Origin: Lepidonotus clava
Taxonomy: Eukaryota; Annelida; Polychaeta; Phyllodocida; Polynoidae
Direction: 5' to 3'
Assembly: GCA_936440205.1 (NCBI GenBank)
Contig: OW387140.1
Span: 20,891,659 to 20,955,658, forward strand
DNA: 64,000 nt
Shown: positions 31,301 through 38,500 of the stretch, piece by piece
Position numbering within the stretch: position 1 is the stretch's first letter
Layout of the letters: every line of letters starts with the position of its first letter
Notes under the pieces: model-generated
Told to the model about the DNA's origin: nothing
Databases searched by the model: none
What the model saw: the letters and a program-made list of their open reading frames with translations, nothing else
Made by a program: the position numbers and the translations under genes

Positions 31301-34215
31301 AGTGCGCCAATATAGATGTCATTTTTATATTTTAAACATTATATATAATTATATATAAATATGTATCATGACCCCATATTATGTTGTTAATTACAGACAA
31401 TGTGCCATGAGAAGTGCACTGAGAGATGAGTTACATTTATTGTGTTATTTACAGGCCATGTAGGCCTACTATGAGTTGTGCATTGAAAGATGAGTTACAT
31501 TTATTGTGTTATTTACAGGCCATGTAGGCCTACTGTGAGTGGTGCATTGAAAGATGAGTTACATTTATTTTGTTATTTGCAGGCCATGTAGGCCTACTGT
31601 GAGTGGTGCATTGAAAGATGAGTTACATTTATTTTGTTATTTACAGGCCATGTAGGCCTGCTGTGAGTGGTGTATTGAAATATAAGTTACATTTATTATG
31701 TTATTTACAGGCCATGTACCATGAGCGGTGCATCGATACGTGTGTCATGTTTGCGGCCATCCCCAACTTTAACATGAAGACCTTCTTCTCCAGCGTTGAC
31801 GTGACGGGAAAGGAGAGTCTCCGCCTTCTCAACGAGATCATCTCGGCCTTCGACTTGGTGAGTCCCTCATCTGCCTCTCTACTGCAGATCATGAGTTCTC
31901 GTGGACAATTAGAGCGGAGAGGCTAAGCTCAATGCTAGTCAATGTTATGTTGAACCTAGATGCTACAACATCGATTGTCTTTGTCAGCATAGGCCCTACT
32001 ATACTGTTCATATTTTGGAATTCCTTGGAATTTTGAGTTTGATGAACACTTCACTTTTAAGATATCACTATTAGGTTTATGTTTGGAGTTTGAAACATTG
32101 CGGGTTTCTCGGCTTTTACATTTTTGTGCTGCGCTTATGGATTTTGATATTATGAATTATATTCTATATTCACATGCACTGGGTATTGATCTTTTTCAGA
32201 TGTTGATGTCAAGTCAGTTTTTGGGAGTAGAAAAGATAAAAACTATTGGAAGTACATATATGGCTGCTGCAGGGCTTCACGATCGATACCAAGACGATGT
32301 AAGTTGTAAGCTGTGAATGTTTCCAATATTTCATAGGTCTAACAATGTAATTTCGGGATATATATAGTCCATGTTTATCATCTTTAGGCCTTGTATCATT
32401 GTGTACCATTCAGTGTTAGAACGCAAGTTTATTCTTACTCTTAGCACATCTGAATGTTTCCTTCGTGTTCATTATTGTACTTCGGTATACATTAAACCGA
32501 AATTGAATAAAACCGTTACAATTAATGTTTGTCAAAAAGGAAATAGACCCTAACATAGAAATTTGTGTTTGTTGCATATTCTTTTAATAGGCCTACAACA
32601 TGGGCATACGGCTTTATCAATACCCAGGTTTACAATAAAGGAACAACTCGGGAGGATGGTTTTCGTTCCTACATAATCATATAAATGTACATACATTTTT
32701 CTAATTACTTCATGCCTCACTGACTCCGTCATTACATTGTCCTGTCCCCCCGCAGAGCGCCGACCGGGCCGCTACTCACGTCGTCCTCATGGTGAAGTTC
32801 GCCGTGGCCATGATGAGGAAGTTACAACCCATAAGTGAAGACGCCTTTGGCAACTATCGTCTGAGGATAGGCAAGTTCTTGATGTTGGCCCATATTCGCA
32901 CTTAATTACAATGTACACGTACAATGTCATGTGTATTTTAGACACCACAAATTATACTCACGCCCAATTACTGATCATAATTAACATCCTCAGCTATGCT
33001 ATATATTCGGCATAGCTGTTCCTCCTCGGAGTTTTGGGTATTGCATTACGATCGTTCGCTCTGATAAGAGTCTGATATTGCCGGGGCTGCTCTTTGAAAT
33101 GTAATCCAAATTTTCCTTCTTTGCCTAGGGAAACCGAATCACTCATGCTTTTATAACTTGTGTACCATTAATTGAGTAAAATCCATGTAGGAAAGTTAAT
33201 CTACTTCACCTGTTACAAAATGCCCGACACTCTGATTATAAATGATTGTTTGACCCCACTAATACCCTTCTACCGGGTCATGCAGGCATCAACCACGGGG
33301 ACGTGGTGGCCGGGGTGGTGGGGGCGGCCAAGCCGCAGTACGACATCTGGGGGGACGTGGTCAACGTGGCCAGCCGCATGGAGAGTCACGGGGTCATCGG
33401 CAAGATCCAGGTATGCCTTGATTCCACTAACTAAGCGATTTTACTAGTGAGGATTGTGTAAAAGAAATATAATAGGAACCAATGAATGCTGCATACTATT
33501 TGAAAGGGAATTAAAAAATCTGTTCTGATGATCAATATGTAACATGACTATGATTAACCCTTGTTCCCAATGTCGAATTTCGAAATTGCGGGTAAGATCT
33601 GATAGTAGAATACAGCCTTAAAGTTTGCAGTGATGGTTTATGTCAGAGTGTTTACACATACTTTTGAATAACTTTCTTTGTAGTACATATTAAACACGTA
33701 CAGCATGTTCCTAATAGGTCAGTGTTCAGAATGTAGTAAGGGCAATCTCTTACGGAAAACAATAAAGTTGCCCTCTGATCCTGGCCGGGAAGGTACTTGG
33801 AGTTGCTCAACTTTCTAGTTTCTGAAATAGAATGGATGAGAGGATGGTTAACATAATTATTCAATAAACCAATCAGCATGATATTTTTTGTACCCATGCA
33901 ATTCGCATGAGTATAATTGGCGTCTGAACCCCTTTTCTTGAAATAATGGGTCTTATCAAAAAGGTATTTGTTCAACTGTTCGGGTTCGACGTGAGCTAAA
34001 AAATTATTGATATTCCTCTGACGGTTTTATTTCAGGTCCCAGAGCCGACGGCGCTGATTCTGATGAAGAACGGGTTCAGGTGTGAATACCGCGGCGTCTT
34101 CAACGTCAAAGGGAAGGCCGAGCCCATGAACCTTTACCTAGTGGAGGAGAGTAAAGTCAGCTTTGAGCGACTTATCAGCACAATGTCAACAGACTCTAAC
34201 CACGGCTACTTATAA
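9923..34215 (+). CDS. Transmembrane adenylyl cyclase, ADCY2/4/7 type (gene span, 23 coding exons)
   Basis: This membrane enzyme converts ATP to cAMP and 3',5'-cyclic AMP signalling at the plasma membrane is its expected role. The 23 exons listed below join in frame to 3,744 nt (1,247 residues plus stop), against about 1,090 in human ADCY2; most of the excess is a 127-residue N-terminal exon. Order: N-terminal region (1-140), six membrane segments (about 150-330), C1 catalytic domain (about 410-595), short C1b linker, six membrane segments (about 718-970) with an N-glycosylated outer loop, C2 catalytic domain (about 1027-1235). The C1 metal-binding Asp421 and Asp465 are present, 44 residues apart as in ADCY2. 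In C2, Lys1089, Asp1166, Asn1173, Arg1177 and Lys1213 match the ATP-binding set. Closest resemblance is to ADCY2/4/7 in both halves. It lies upstream of, and parallel to, the CACHD1-like gene. One intron is GC-AG. Confidence 0.95.
10037..10108 (+). repeat. 18-bp coding minisatellite, four copies
   Basis: Four near-identical 18-bp units (GAC GGC CGG GTG ACG GTG type) lie in phase with the reading frame and encode D-[GS]-R-V-T-V repeated. Units 1-2 carry GGC and units 3-4 carry AGC or AGT at the second codon. The 18-bp unit preserves the frame, so copy number could vary without breaking the protein. Confidence 0.9.
10304..10966 (+). other. Intron 1, first part: no feature seen
   Basis: AT-rich intronic sequence between the donor of exon 1 and the start of the tandem repeats. 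I see no exon-like frame with splice sites and no recognisable repeat. Confidence 0.6.
10968..11009 (+). repeat. 17-bp tandem repeat, about 2.5 copies
   Basis: A unit of the form CAGACAGCGTCCTGTAG is repeated two and a half times, with one A/G difference. It precedes the long T-tract satellite but is unrelated to it in sequence. Confidence 0.8.
11180..13425 (+). repeat. 2.2-kb satellite of phased TGACTTTT/GGACTTTT units in intron 1
   Basis: A continuous degenerate array built from 10-bp half-units (GGACTTTTAC, TGACTTTTTA and relatives), often paired into 20-bp units. In the last 500 bp the unit drifts to AGTGACTTTT and AGTGACTATT. All units lie in the same orientation. T-runs of 4-5 recur about every 10 bp, one helical turn. 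No coding potential is seen. Confidence 0.95.
13430..14887 (+). other. Intron 1, last part: no distinct feature seen
   Basis: AT-rich sequence with short homopolymer runs (around 13590) and AT-only stretches (around 14440). I see no exon, no full repeat and no RNA gene. It ends in the acceptor gtttcag. Confidence 0.6.
14888..15076 (+). CDS. Adenylyl cyclase exon 2 (start of first membrane domain)
   Basis: Residues 128-190, phase 0 at both ends (acceptor gtttcag, donor GTAGGG). A basic and aromatic stretch ([10 protein letters not shown]) leads into a hydrophobic segment (about 150-168), taken as membrane segment 1. About 83% of codons end in G or C, unlike the AT-rich introns around it. Confidence 0.9.
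15607..15972 (+). CDS. Adenylyl cyclase exon 3 (membrane segments 2-5)
   Basis: Residues 191-312, phase 0 both ends (acceptor ttccag, donor GTGAGT). It encodes four hydrophobic segments separated by short loops, including FVIHTMLP, which lines up with FVVYTMLP of human ADCY2. Only 3 of 122 codons end in A or T, which is extreme for this window. Confidence 0.93.
15973..17724 (+). other. Intron 3: no feature seen
   Basis: 1.75 kb of AT-rich intron. One TAGGCCTA octamer at 16641. No exon-like frame and no clear repeat element recognised. Confidence 0.6.
17725..17874 (+). CDS. Adenylyl cyclase exon 4 (membrane segment 6 and helical linker)
   Basis: Residues 313-362, phase 0 both ends (acceptor gtcag, donor GTGAGC). 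The segment [20 protein letters not shown] matches the last helix of the first membrane domain and its cytoplasmic exit in ADCY2 (GAYHKHL). It is followed by the charged signalling helix leading to C1. GC-rich third positions. Confidence 0.93.
18701..18861 (+). CDS. Adenylyl cyclase exon 5 (linker into C1)
   Basis: Residues 363-415 plus two bases of codon 416 (phase 2 donor GTAAGT). [15 protein letters not shown] corresponds to RLLLSLLPAHIAMEM of ADCY2, and [12 protein letters not shown] to FHNLYVKRHTNV. This is the family's hallmark entry into the first catalytic domain. Confidence 0.93.
18862..20441 (+). other. Intron 5: no feature seen
   Basis: 1.6 kb of AT-rich sequence. No exon-like frame with flanking splice sites and no recognised repeat. 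Confidence 0.6.
20442..20553 (+). CDS. Adenylyl cyclase exon 6 (C1 catalytic core, first metal Asp)
   Basis: Residues 416-453 (the split codon AG|T gives Ser416; ends phase 0, donor GTAAGT). [13 protein letters not shown] carries Asp421, the first metal-binding aspartate. The usual DIVGF reads DIVNF here. [10 protein letters not shown] matches ELFGKFDQIA of ADCY2. Confidence 0.95.
20554..22207 (+). other. Intron 6: no feature seen
   Basis: 1.65 kb of AT-rich sequence with no exon, RNA gene or clear repeat recognised. Confidence 0.6.
22208..22335 (+). CDS. Adenylyl cyclase exon 7 (C1, second metal Asp)
   Basis: Residues 454-495 plus two bases (phase 2, donor GTAAGT). [16 protein letters not shown] is nearly identical to the family signature and holds Asp465, the second metal ligand. 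Acceptor is ttctag. Confidence 0.96.
22952..23113 (+). CDS. Adenylyl cyclase exon 8 (C1 core)
   Basis: Residues 496-549 plus two bases (split codon AG|G gives Arg496; phase 2 donor GTAAGT). [19 protein letters not shown] and [19 protein letters not shown] match C1 of ADCY2 almost residue for residue, including the Arg and the DVWS segment at the domain interface. Confidence 0.96.
23114..24118 (+). other. Intron 8: no feature seen
   Basis: 1 kb of AT-rich intron with one TAGGCCTA octamer at 23143. No exon or clear repeat. Confidence 0.6.
24119..24251 (+). CDS. Adenylyl cyclase exon 9 (end of C1a)
   Basis: Residues 550-594 (split codon GG|G gives Gly550; ends phase 0, donor GTGGGT). [12 protein letters not shown] and [12 protein letters not shown] correspond to RVHISSVTLEHL and HLVKTYFVINP of ADCY2. 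GC-rich. Confidence 0.94.
24480..24625. repeat. Fragment of a dispersed repeat shared with 7436-7500, with a G-run
   Basis: The stretch CGCCCCCTTTTCTATTAGCA and the following GCCCCCACTTTTTCAA recur, with changes, at about 7440-7485. A run of G residues lies just upstream (around 24500). Family unknown. Confidence 0.5.
24845..25033 (+). CDS. Adenylyl cyclase exon 10 (C1b linker with PFAHL-like motif)
   Basis: Residues 595-657, phase 0 both ends (acceptor aaacag, donor GTAAAG). [15 protein letters not shown] aligns with YLESWGAAKPFAHL of ADCY2, where PFAHL is known to help G-beta-gamma activation; here it reads PFDSL. RRVSV fits a basophilic (PKA-like) phosphorylation consensus. GC-rich, CpG-rich third positions. 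Confidence 0.92.
25243..25316 (+). CDS. Adenylyl cyclase exon 11 (C1b linker)
   Basis: Residues 658-681 plus two bases (phase 2 donor GTAAG). A short, highly charged exon ([19 protein letters not shown]). ADCY2 has a similar charged stretch (FEEELNERMIQAI) here. Supported by phase with both neighbours and good splice sites. Confidence 0.85.
25317..26104 (+). other. Intron 11: no feature seen
   Basis: 0.8 kb of intron. A chance open frame of 103 codons (25560-25871) has no family resemblance and no splice support. Confidence 0.6.
26105..26278 (+). CDS. Adenylyl cyclase exon 12 (linker and membrane segment 7)
   Basis: Residues 682-739 plus two bases (split AA|T gives Asn682; phase 2 donor GTAAGT). 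[15 protein letters not shown] matches the ADCY2 stretch before the second membrane domain (LLFYNKVLEKEYRA). The hydrophobic helix that follows ends AVQILILAK, like FIVQILVLPK. Confidence 0.94.
27059..27164 (+). CDS. Adenylyl cyclase exon 13 (membrane segment 8)
   Basis: Residues 740-775 (split AA|A gives Lys740; ends phase 0, donor GTGAGT). One hydrophobic helix ([19 protein letters not shown]). Weakly conserved in sequence, as usual for this domain, but phase and position fit. Confidence 0.9.
27165..28100 (+). other. Intron 13: no feature seen
   Basis: 0.94 kb of AT-rich intron. Chance open frames at 27550-27840 and 27888-28100 show no family resemblance. Confidence 0.6.
28101..28223 (+). 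CDS. Adenylyl cyclase exon 14 (membrane segment 9)
   Basis: Residues 776-816, phase 0 both ends (acceptor ccccag, donor GTAAGT). A basic stretch ([10 protein letters not shown]) then a hydrophobic helix ([20 protein letters not shown]). Its first half is GC-rich. Confidence 0.9.
28224..29117 (+). other. Intron 14: one imperfect foldback, otherwise nothing seen
   Basis: 0.9 kb of intron. At 28852-28923 an imperfect hairpin joins CGTCTCCA...ACTGTGC to its inverted match. No exon or repeat family recognised. Confidence 0.5.
29118..29342 (+). CDS. Adenylyl cyclase exon 15 (extracellular loop)
   Basis: Residues 817-891, phase 0 both ends (acceptor ttacag, donor GTAAGT). Hydrophilic loop between membrane segments 9 and 10 with three N-glycosylation sequons (NLS, NST, NDT). 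ADCY2 also has glycosylated sequons in this loop. Cysteines cluster near the end (CGDDRRCC). Confidence 0.92.
29506..29669 (+). CDS. Adenylyl cyclase exon 16 (membrane segments 10-11)
   Basis: Residues 892-945 plus two bases (phase 2, donor GTAAGT). [18 protein letters not shown] is very close to [18 protein letters not shown] of ADCY2, one of the best-conserved membrane stretches in this subgroup. Confidence 0.96.
30033..30114 (+). CDS. Adenylyl cyclase exon 17 (membrane segment 12)
   Basis: Residues 946-973 (split GA|G gives Glu946; ends phase 0, donor GTAGGT). One hydrophobic helix ([15 protein letters not shown]). Only 5 of its 27 complete codons end in G or C, the opposite of exon 3. 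Confidence 0.92.
30397..30555 (+). CDS. Adenylyl cyclase exon 18 (linker into C2)
   Basis: Residues 974-1026, phase 0 both ends (acceptor cttag, donor GTGAGT). [18 protein letters not shown] and [15 protein letters not shown] match CRLDFLWKNKFKKEREEI and VLLENVLPAHVAEHF of ADCY2. GC-rich. Confidence 0.96.
30556..31280 (+). other. Intron 18, first part: no feature seen
   Basis: AT-rich intron sequence upstream of the duplicated acceptor region. No exon or repeat family recognised. Confidence 0.6.
31281..31710 (+). repeat. Tandem copies of the exon 19 acceptor region (decoy 3' splice sites)
   Basis: Repeated units each contain an AG acceptor with its upstream pyrimidine-rich tract and the first bases of exon 19. 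The acceptor AGs end at 31396, 31454, 31518, 31582, 31646 and the true one at 31710. Spacing is 58 and then four times exactly 64 bp. A diverged older copy starts at 31285. Four copies begin GCC ATG TAG, while the real exon begins GCC ATG TAC. The 64-bp units carry a GGCCTA insertion that the oldest array copy and the exon lack. Confidence 0.93.
31711..31857 (+). CDS. Adenylyl cyclase exon 19 (start of C2)
   Basis: Residues 1027-1075, phase 0 both ends (acceptor ttacag at 31705-31710, donor GTGAGT). [16 protein letters not shown] and [13 protein letters not shown] match CVMFASIPDFKEFY and [13 protein letters not shown] of ADCY2. The last of six similar acceptors is the only one that keeps the frame open. 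Confidence 0.96.
32200..32298 (+). CDS. Adenylyl cyclase exon 20 (C2 ATP/forskolin site)
   Basis: Residues 1076-1108, phase 0 both ends (acceptor ttcag, donor GTAAGT). [20 protein letters not shown] is almost identical to ADCY2; Lys1089 corresponds to the adenine-contacting Lys938 of rat ADCY2, and the Ser of IGSTYM to the forskolin-contacting serine. Confidence 0.97.
32756..32870 (+). CDS. Adenylyl cyclase exon 21 (C2), ends at a GC donor
   Basis: Residues 1109-1146 plus one base (phase 1). The acceptor is cgcag. The donor is AG|GCAAGT, a classic GC-AG donor; joining at 32870 to 33286 restores LRIGINHG, which is invariant in the family (LRVGINHG). The loop that carries the QEHA motif in ADCY2 is shorter and unlike it here. 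Confidence 0.93.
33286..33410 (+). CDS. Adenylyl cyclase exon 22 (C2 catalytic residues)
   Basis: Residues 1147-1188 (split G|GC gives Gly1147; ends phase 0, donor GTATGC). [17 protein letters not shown] holds Asp1166 (adenine contact), Asn1173 and Arg1177 (ribose and transition state), matching Asp1018, Asn1025 and Arg1029 of ADCY2. GC-rich. Confidence 0.97.
34036..34215 (+). CDS. Adenylyl cyclase exon 23 (end of C2 and stop)
   Basis: Residues 1189-1247 and the TAA stop (34213-34215). [13 protein letters not shown] carries Lys1213, equivalent to the phosphate-binding Lys1065 of ADCY2. The C-terminal tail after C2 is short (about 25 residues, ending NHGYL), as in ADCY2/4/7 and unlike ADCY9. 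Confidence 0.96.
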   Translation, partial: VPEPTALILMKNGFRCEYRGVFNVKGKAEPMNLYLVEESKVSFERLISTMSTDSNHGYL

Positions 34216-34498
34216 CCCTATCAAAAGGGCATGTTTTAGGATTATTTCTATACTGTGGCCATACAACACCTCTCTTAGATACGTACACATGACCTAGATG
34301 ACGGGATATTCTCTATGGCGCAAAATACAGCTGGGTCCGTATTTTTGACAAAGAGAAACATCTATGGATCTTCATTATGATTTCTTACTGATAATGGCAA
34401 ATGTACATATATGAGCTTATATTCACGACATAAAAATCAAACAGAAAATTCATTATTGTCTTTTATTGATTTTCAATTGATCTCCTATAATATTATTC

Positions 34499-34504
34499 AA
34501 TAAA
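34499..34504 (+). terminator. Possible polyadenylation signal AATAAA
   Basis: The first AATAAA after the cyclase stop codon lies 284 bp downstream, giving a 3' UTR of about 300 nt. No GU-rich element is obvious. It may not be the only site used. Confidence 0.45.
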
Positions 34505-35088
34505 GCTATTATCAAACACGAATAGAGGCCTATCATCATCCAAGCCAGTAATGGCTGCGTTGGAGCCACGCAAAGGAATCACAAAAAGGGAGGAGAGGTG
34601 CTTGGCACAATGGGTAATATGCAGGGAACTTATTAGACTCAGCCATGTTTGTTTTTGTTTTAAACCACTTTCATTATGATCTTCCATGTATCGTAGTGAA
34701 TATTGAACACATGTATACATCTTTACATCAATACATATTAAGATGCCTAGAGGCTGGCAGTATCGCAAGGCAAAGTGACCTGTTGGTCAGCTGACTAAAA
34801 CCAAACATGTCTGATTTCTTGTGCGTAAATTGGCTGACTAAGGTAGAGTTTCGTCCTCAGGCAACTAAAACACATCTTAATGCCGATCGACGAATAAGGT
34901 ATTTTGGTCGCTATGTTGAGACACCCCTTGGGGCCATTCCATAAAAAGTTGCGAACATTTATAATTTATATTTCATTCCAGAAACAAGATACAAACAAAG
35001 ATGTCACGTCTGCGTACTGTGCACAGGTATGCAAAAGTGTGCGTACATCCTTAAAAGCTGCGACAGGTATTGCAGTGTTCATAAACCA
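34505..35088 (+). other. Region just downstream of the cyclase gene: nothing seen
   Basis: AT-rich intergenic sequence; no exon, repeat family or RNA gene recognised. Confidence 0.5.
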
Positions 35089-35577
35089 TTTTTGGGAGTC
35101 CCTAGTTATATCTATATAGTATAGTAGCTAATGGTGGGGACTCCCTCAATCAGTCAGGTCTTTAGCCATTTAATTCTCTTTGTCCTCAATAACCGGTTAC
35201 ACAATCTGATGTTCAGCAGTTGAAGGGCATTGTCCTCCAATTGTTGTTAGAATCAGGCAGTGTCAGAAGCTAGAAGTAGGTTACATAACCAATGCCTGAG
35301 CTAAACAGCCCCTACCCCTTCAAATTAGGACCACCACTGTAACCTGCAGGTTGGTAGTCCCAGGTTGGTGAGTTATAGGTCACTCAGTACTAGGACCTAG
35401 TAGTGGCCCTTTCTTAAAACCCCTCCCCGAGCTGTGTATGACAGCAGGAGTGGTGATGGTCAGCACCTATAGTCCATATTACACATAGCCCTCTGGTATT
35501 AGGAGGGCCTTTAGTTTACTGAGGGACGATCATCGCTCATGCATGAGTGGAACTTTGTAGCTAATTTGCTTCTTGCT
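35089..35577 (+). repeat. About 500-bp dispersed repeat, copy 2
   Basis: Same orientation and near full-length match to 1542-2041, with scattered substitutions and small indels. Begins ATTTTTGGGAGTCCCTAG and ends near ATTTGCTTCTTG. With copy 1 it flanks the whole cyclase gene as direct repeats. Confidence 0.85.
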
Positions 35578-38500
35578 AATATTCATAAATTTGTCTCATA
35601 ATGAAGTCCTATGCCTATGATGATAAATGGGTATCATTAAAAAGGCCACGATATAATTAATCTATGGGTGAAAATCAATTTAGAATCGGTTAAGAACTCA
35701 CAGAGCTATTAAAGAAACACAGAAAATTATTTTAAATTCAACCATTTGTAATTTTATGAACATTTTTCTACAAACAGTGTACGTAGCAAGCTATTTTTGA
35801 CATTACGAACACTGTTTCTCACTAACACTATTTGCATACAAATCCGAAGTTAATCCTGAGACTTACGTACAGTTTTTGTGGAACAGCGCCCTGCTAATCA
35901 ATTGCTCGTTACTAAAATTTTTGCTGCGATGGTGGTTGATTGATATCAATGCCGACATCAAGTATAATACAGGGGACTCGTATCACCACCACGACTTCAA
36001 TGACTCATACTCTGGAATAAATTCACTTTCAGCAAAGCTATAGCATGCTTTGGATACCATGCTTGTCAATGAGCATTCTTATGAAACTTATCATCATAGA
36101 GATACATAAGTATTATTTATGTCTATGTTATCATTGAGAGGAAATGCACTGGGATAATTTAAATTTCCAGCTCTCAATCCTGCATTATCTGCCATTACAT
36201 TATATAACAATGTATATGGGTGTGAGAACAAATAAAAGGCAAGGGAACATAAGGCAGTGTGGGATAGTGTTACAGGCAAATTCTCCCTCTGAATAGAAAA
36301 ACAGGGGCTTGAACCCGGTCCGGCCACATACAAGGCGAGGAGGTCACCAACTAAATTTTACACCTCCCTGCTGTCCCCCCCCCTCTGCCTAACGATAGAT
36401 GAGGCGGGGGGAGGTAAAGGTATGATTGAAAGTTAGGCCTGTGTTTTCAGTGGGATCCAGTGGTCAGGTCTAGCTCTCAGTCATCAATTTAATTTGTTTC
36501 ATTTCTTCAATAATAGATTATTTAGGATCTGAATTACGGAATTCTTGTTGTCAAATGTAACGATTTTAGGAGGAATCAACTCACAAATACGCCCATGAAA
36601 TGAACCGTCCTCATATTGTACATCAGTGTATATATTGTACATATATATTTCTTTAACACAGCTTGATGAACTTTGATATTATTTAGAAATAGATTACCTG
36701 CTTTGGATTATTGGTAATTTCCAGAAAATGTTTGCAATTCCTGGAGAAATACAGAATTAATTTTATGATGCCTTTGCATTACTCTTTTAAGGATGAAGAG
36801 TTTTGATATGAAGTGTTTGTCAGAGCACTACTTTATATAAACACACACCATGTTTTATAGTTTCAATACATTATTACTAAGCGTAGTCTCTAATGCTTCC
36901 ATCAATTCAACCTAATCAACTTAATTCAGAATGCTGTGCTATAGTACAAAGCCCAAAGTCAGAGGTAAAGGAACGTCTATTCACAGCGCTAGTAAAGTAC
37001 ATTGGTCAATATGAGTATATGGACAAATTCAATATACATGTGCATGGAGCTGTGCCTCATATATAGGTCATGGTTTTTGAATGGTAAAAAGTAGAAAGTA
37101 AAAAATATTGTATGTGAAATATGTCAGAACTAGGATCTAATTGCAAAATCTATAATATGATTCCCTAATATCAAATGTTGATGACTCATATGTTAAGTCG
37201 TAATGGTGTATGCTACATGGTAAGCAAGAAATAATAGTTATAAAATATAAGGACTGAATGCGTTAGAAATAGTAATAATAAGCATATCCCGGTTTATACC
37301 AACAATAACGTTTACCATGAAATGATATTCATGGTTTATTTATTATTGTTAAAATTGATTTAGTGCATATTCCCTGAAGAGAGTTGCACAATACTAAATT
37401 AACAAAAGTGATTTGGTTGACAGATTGCTCCTGAAATTTCTAAAATGTGACCTTTGTAAGTCATTGAACCATTTCCCACACAGATTCGTGTAATTTGTTC
37501 CATCCCCCAGCTGGTGGTATACAACCTCCTTATTTTCCTTTATTAATTCATGTTCACAGTATAACTTAGATCGTATCCTAGACAATACGTCCAACAGCTA
37601 AAGGTTAAACCACAAATATGTAACCCCCAAACACCAAACCAACCTAGGTATGGTTTATGTAAGTTTTGTACGAAATCATGAAGTAGTAACCAAATGGGGA
37701 TTTCCTGTTGAATATGTGCCAAGGGTGCGCCCAAAAATCTAAATATAGAAATGGGAGCATATTTAGGAAAAGGTACCTAATGACATATTTGGCCACCCTG
37801 TGGTCACTAGTTCTGGAGGTTTGTTCATATCATGAAACAATCACTCAACATGCAGCTAAAAGTTATGTTTTATAATGTTTCTGAAGTCCCTGGGATTCTT
37901 CTACTCTTTGTTTTATCATTCTACGATATTTAGTTCCTTCGCAATCTTACATACAATACAGACCATTATGCTCAATTTGGGCCAAATCTGGCAGTATCTG
38001 GCAGAAATTGACTTTTTGTTACATTTATCATGAAATATATGGGGGGGAAACTATTTTTTAAGTTATTTTGTGAAAAATTTTGACTTACATGAAATTTTCT
38101 GAAGATTCTCATGACATTTACTAAAAATTCAAAATTTTCATAAGCAATGCATCATGGGAAAATCAAAATGGAACCTTTTTAGCAGAATTTCTGCACATAA
38201 TTTAGGTTAGCGAGTTACCATGGTTACAGTAAAAAGAATATGAAAAAAAAAAGAACATTTTTTCACAGGTAATGTAGGAAATGATTTTACCTTCTCAAAA
38301 CTGAAAACAGTGAGTGGAACAAGCATTCCTGTCAACAGTTATGGCACTTTTAATATTCTCAGAAATAAGAAAACTTAATTTCTTGATAAACATAAGAAAC
38401 TTTAAGTCGCCATAACGTGGAAGTAACAACAGCAATTGGGAATAAGGGGTTCTCAATGTACAAGAGGTGGGTAGGTTTATACATGTTTATCTCAGGTTCT

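Noticed and set aside
31391-31710. CRISPR-like regular repeat with constant spacing
   Set aside because: Units are contiguous tandem copies without unique spacers, in an animal intron, and each contains the exon 19 start.
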